Assembly: GCA_012032575.1 (NCBI GenBank)
Contig: JAAUSP010000534.1
Span: 1-5,445, forward strand
Direction: 5' to 3'
DNA length: 5,445 bases
Source of the DNA: Anaerolineales bacterium
Lineage (GTDB): Bacteria; Chloroflexota; Anaerolineae; 4572-78; J111
Shown here: positions 5,099 to 5,445 of the stretch, in pieces
Layout: each line of letters opens with the position of its first letter
How positions within the stretch are numbered: position 1 is the stretch's first letter
Position numbers and translations under genes: made by a program
Notes under the pieces: model-generated
Told to the model about the DNA's origin: nothing
Databases searched by the model: none
Seen by the model: only the letters and a program-made list of their open reading frames with translations

Positions 5099-5445
5099 AT
5101 GCGCGCAGGAAGTGGTCTGATTGTTAAAAGCCCCCATCGAGCCGGTATTTTTCGACAGCTCCCCGTCGGCCCGATTCAAACCAACTGTTACATTGCCGGC
5201 TGCGAAGAAACCAAAGAAGGCGTTGTGATTGACCCCGGTGAAGAAGCCGGGCGGATTCTGGCCGAGGTCAAAGCATTGGGATTGACCATCAAGTACATTT
5301 TGAATACCCACGCCCACTTTGACCATATTCTGGCCAATGGCCCGCTGGTCCAGGCGACCGGCGCACCCCTGGCCCTGCACCCTCTGGATTTACCGCTGCT
5401 CCGGCAAAACGGCGGGGCCGGCCTGTTTGGCCTCGACGCCCCACC
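5099..5445 (+). CDS. Metallo-beta-lactamase-fold hydrolase (glyoxalase II-like), 3' truncated by window edge
   Basis: 115 residues are visible; the frame is open to the window end. LPVGPIQTNCYI (residues 21-32) and VVIDPGEEA (42-50) are the usual first strands of glyoxalase II-like MBL proteins. The metal-binding motif HxHxDH is THAHFDH, with H71, H73, D75 and H76. Members of this group are soluble two-metal (Zn/Fe) hydrolases of about 210 residues, often annotated as hydroxyacylglutathione hydrolase or simply MBL-fold hydrolase; about half is visible, so the remaining metal ligands and substrate pocket cannot be judged. About 18 residues precede the conserved start, slightly long, but the start is supported by an adjacent Shine-Dalgarno and promoter. 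Substrate is unknown; thioester or related hydrolysis is a family-based guess. Confidence 0.92.
   Translation, partial: MRAGSGLIVKSPHRAGIFRQLPVGPIQTNCYIAGCEETKEGVVIDPGEEAGRILAEVKALGLTIKYILNTHAHFDHILANGPLVQATGAPLALHPLDLPLLRQNGGAGLFGLDAP

Overview
The window looks like chromosomal DNA of a moderately GC-rich bacterium, most likely a Chloroflexota member (Anaerolineae or Caldilineae type). That assignment is an inference. It rests on short tandem repeats that translate as HASRITHHASRIT, RSGGAEEQ and FQPSNLPTF, which I associate from memory with that phylum, and on a large multi-spanning glycosyltransferase-like protein of a type common there.

Layout: positions 1-1778 hold the 3' nine-tenths of htpG (Hsp90 chaperone); its first ~50 codons lie outside the window. 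Positions 1778-4308 hold one GT-C/PMT_2-type membrane glycosyltransferase gene, now split over three reading frames (pieces 1778-2464, 2439-3920 and 3847-4308). It is disrupted near a T run at 2461-2463, inside a tandem-repeat block at 2481-2576, and at a G6 run at 3901-3906. Four repeat blocks lie in this gene: an octamer inverted repeat that forms its N-terminal codons (1779-1857), and three composite modules (2481-2576, 2955-3029, 3314-3417), each placed in a hydrophilic loop between predicted membrane helices. Positions 4309-4446 are a non-coding leader with an extended -10 promoter and a long hairpin. Positions 4447-5001 encode a small soluble PAS-like protein with a C-terminal CxxC...HGICPxC cysteine module. 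Positions 5002-5098 carry a good sigma-70-type promoter and Shine-Dalgarno for a metallo-beta-lactamase-fold hydrolase starting at 5099 and cut by the window end.

The genes do not form an obvious pathway. htpG and the glycosyltransferase gene are in tandem with a 1-nt overlap, but that overlap is created by the repeat. The PAS protein and the hydrolase each have their own promoter. The most interesting content is the repeat system: units of 7 or 8 nt, both coprime to 3, read as the same periodic peptide in every frame, so they can enter or expand in coding DNA without local stops while shifting the downstream frame. In this gene they supply start codons and possible Shine-Dalgarno sites, occupy three loops, and in one case coincide with a frame break that a single unit gain or loss could repair.
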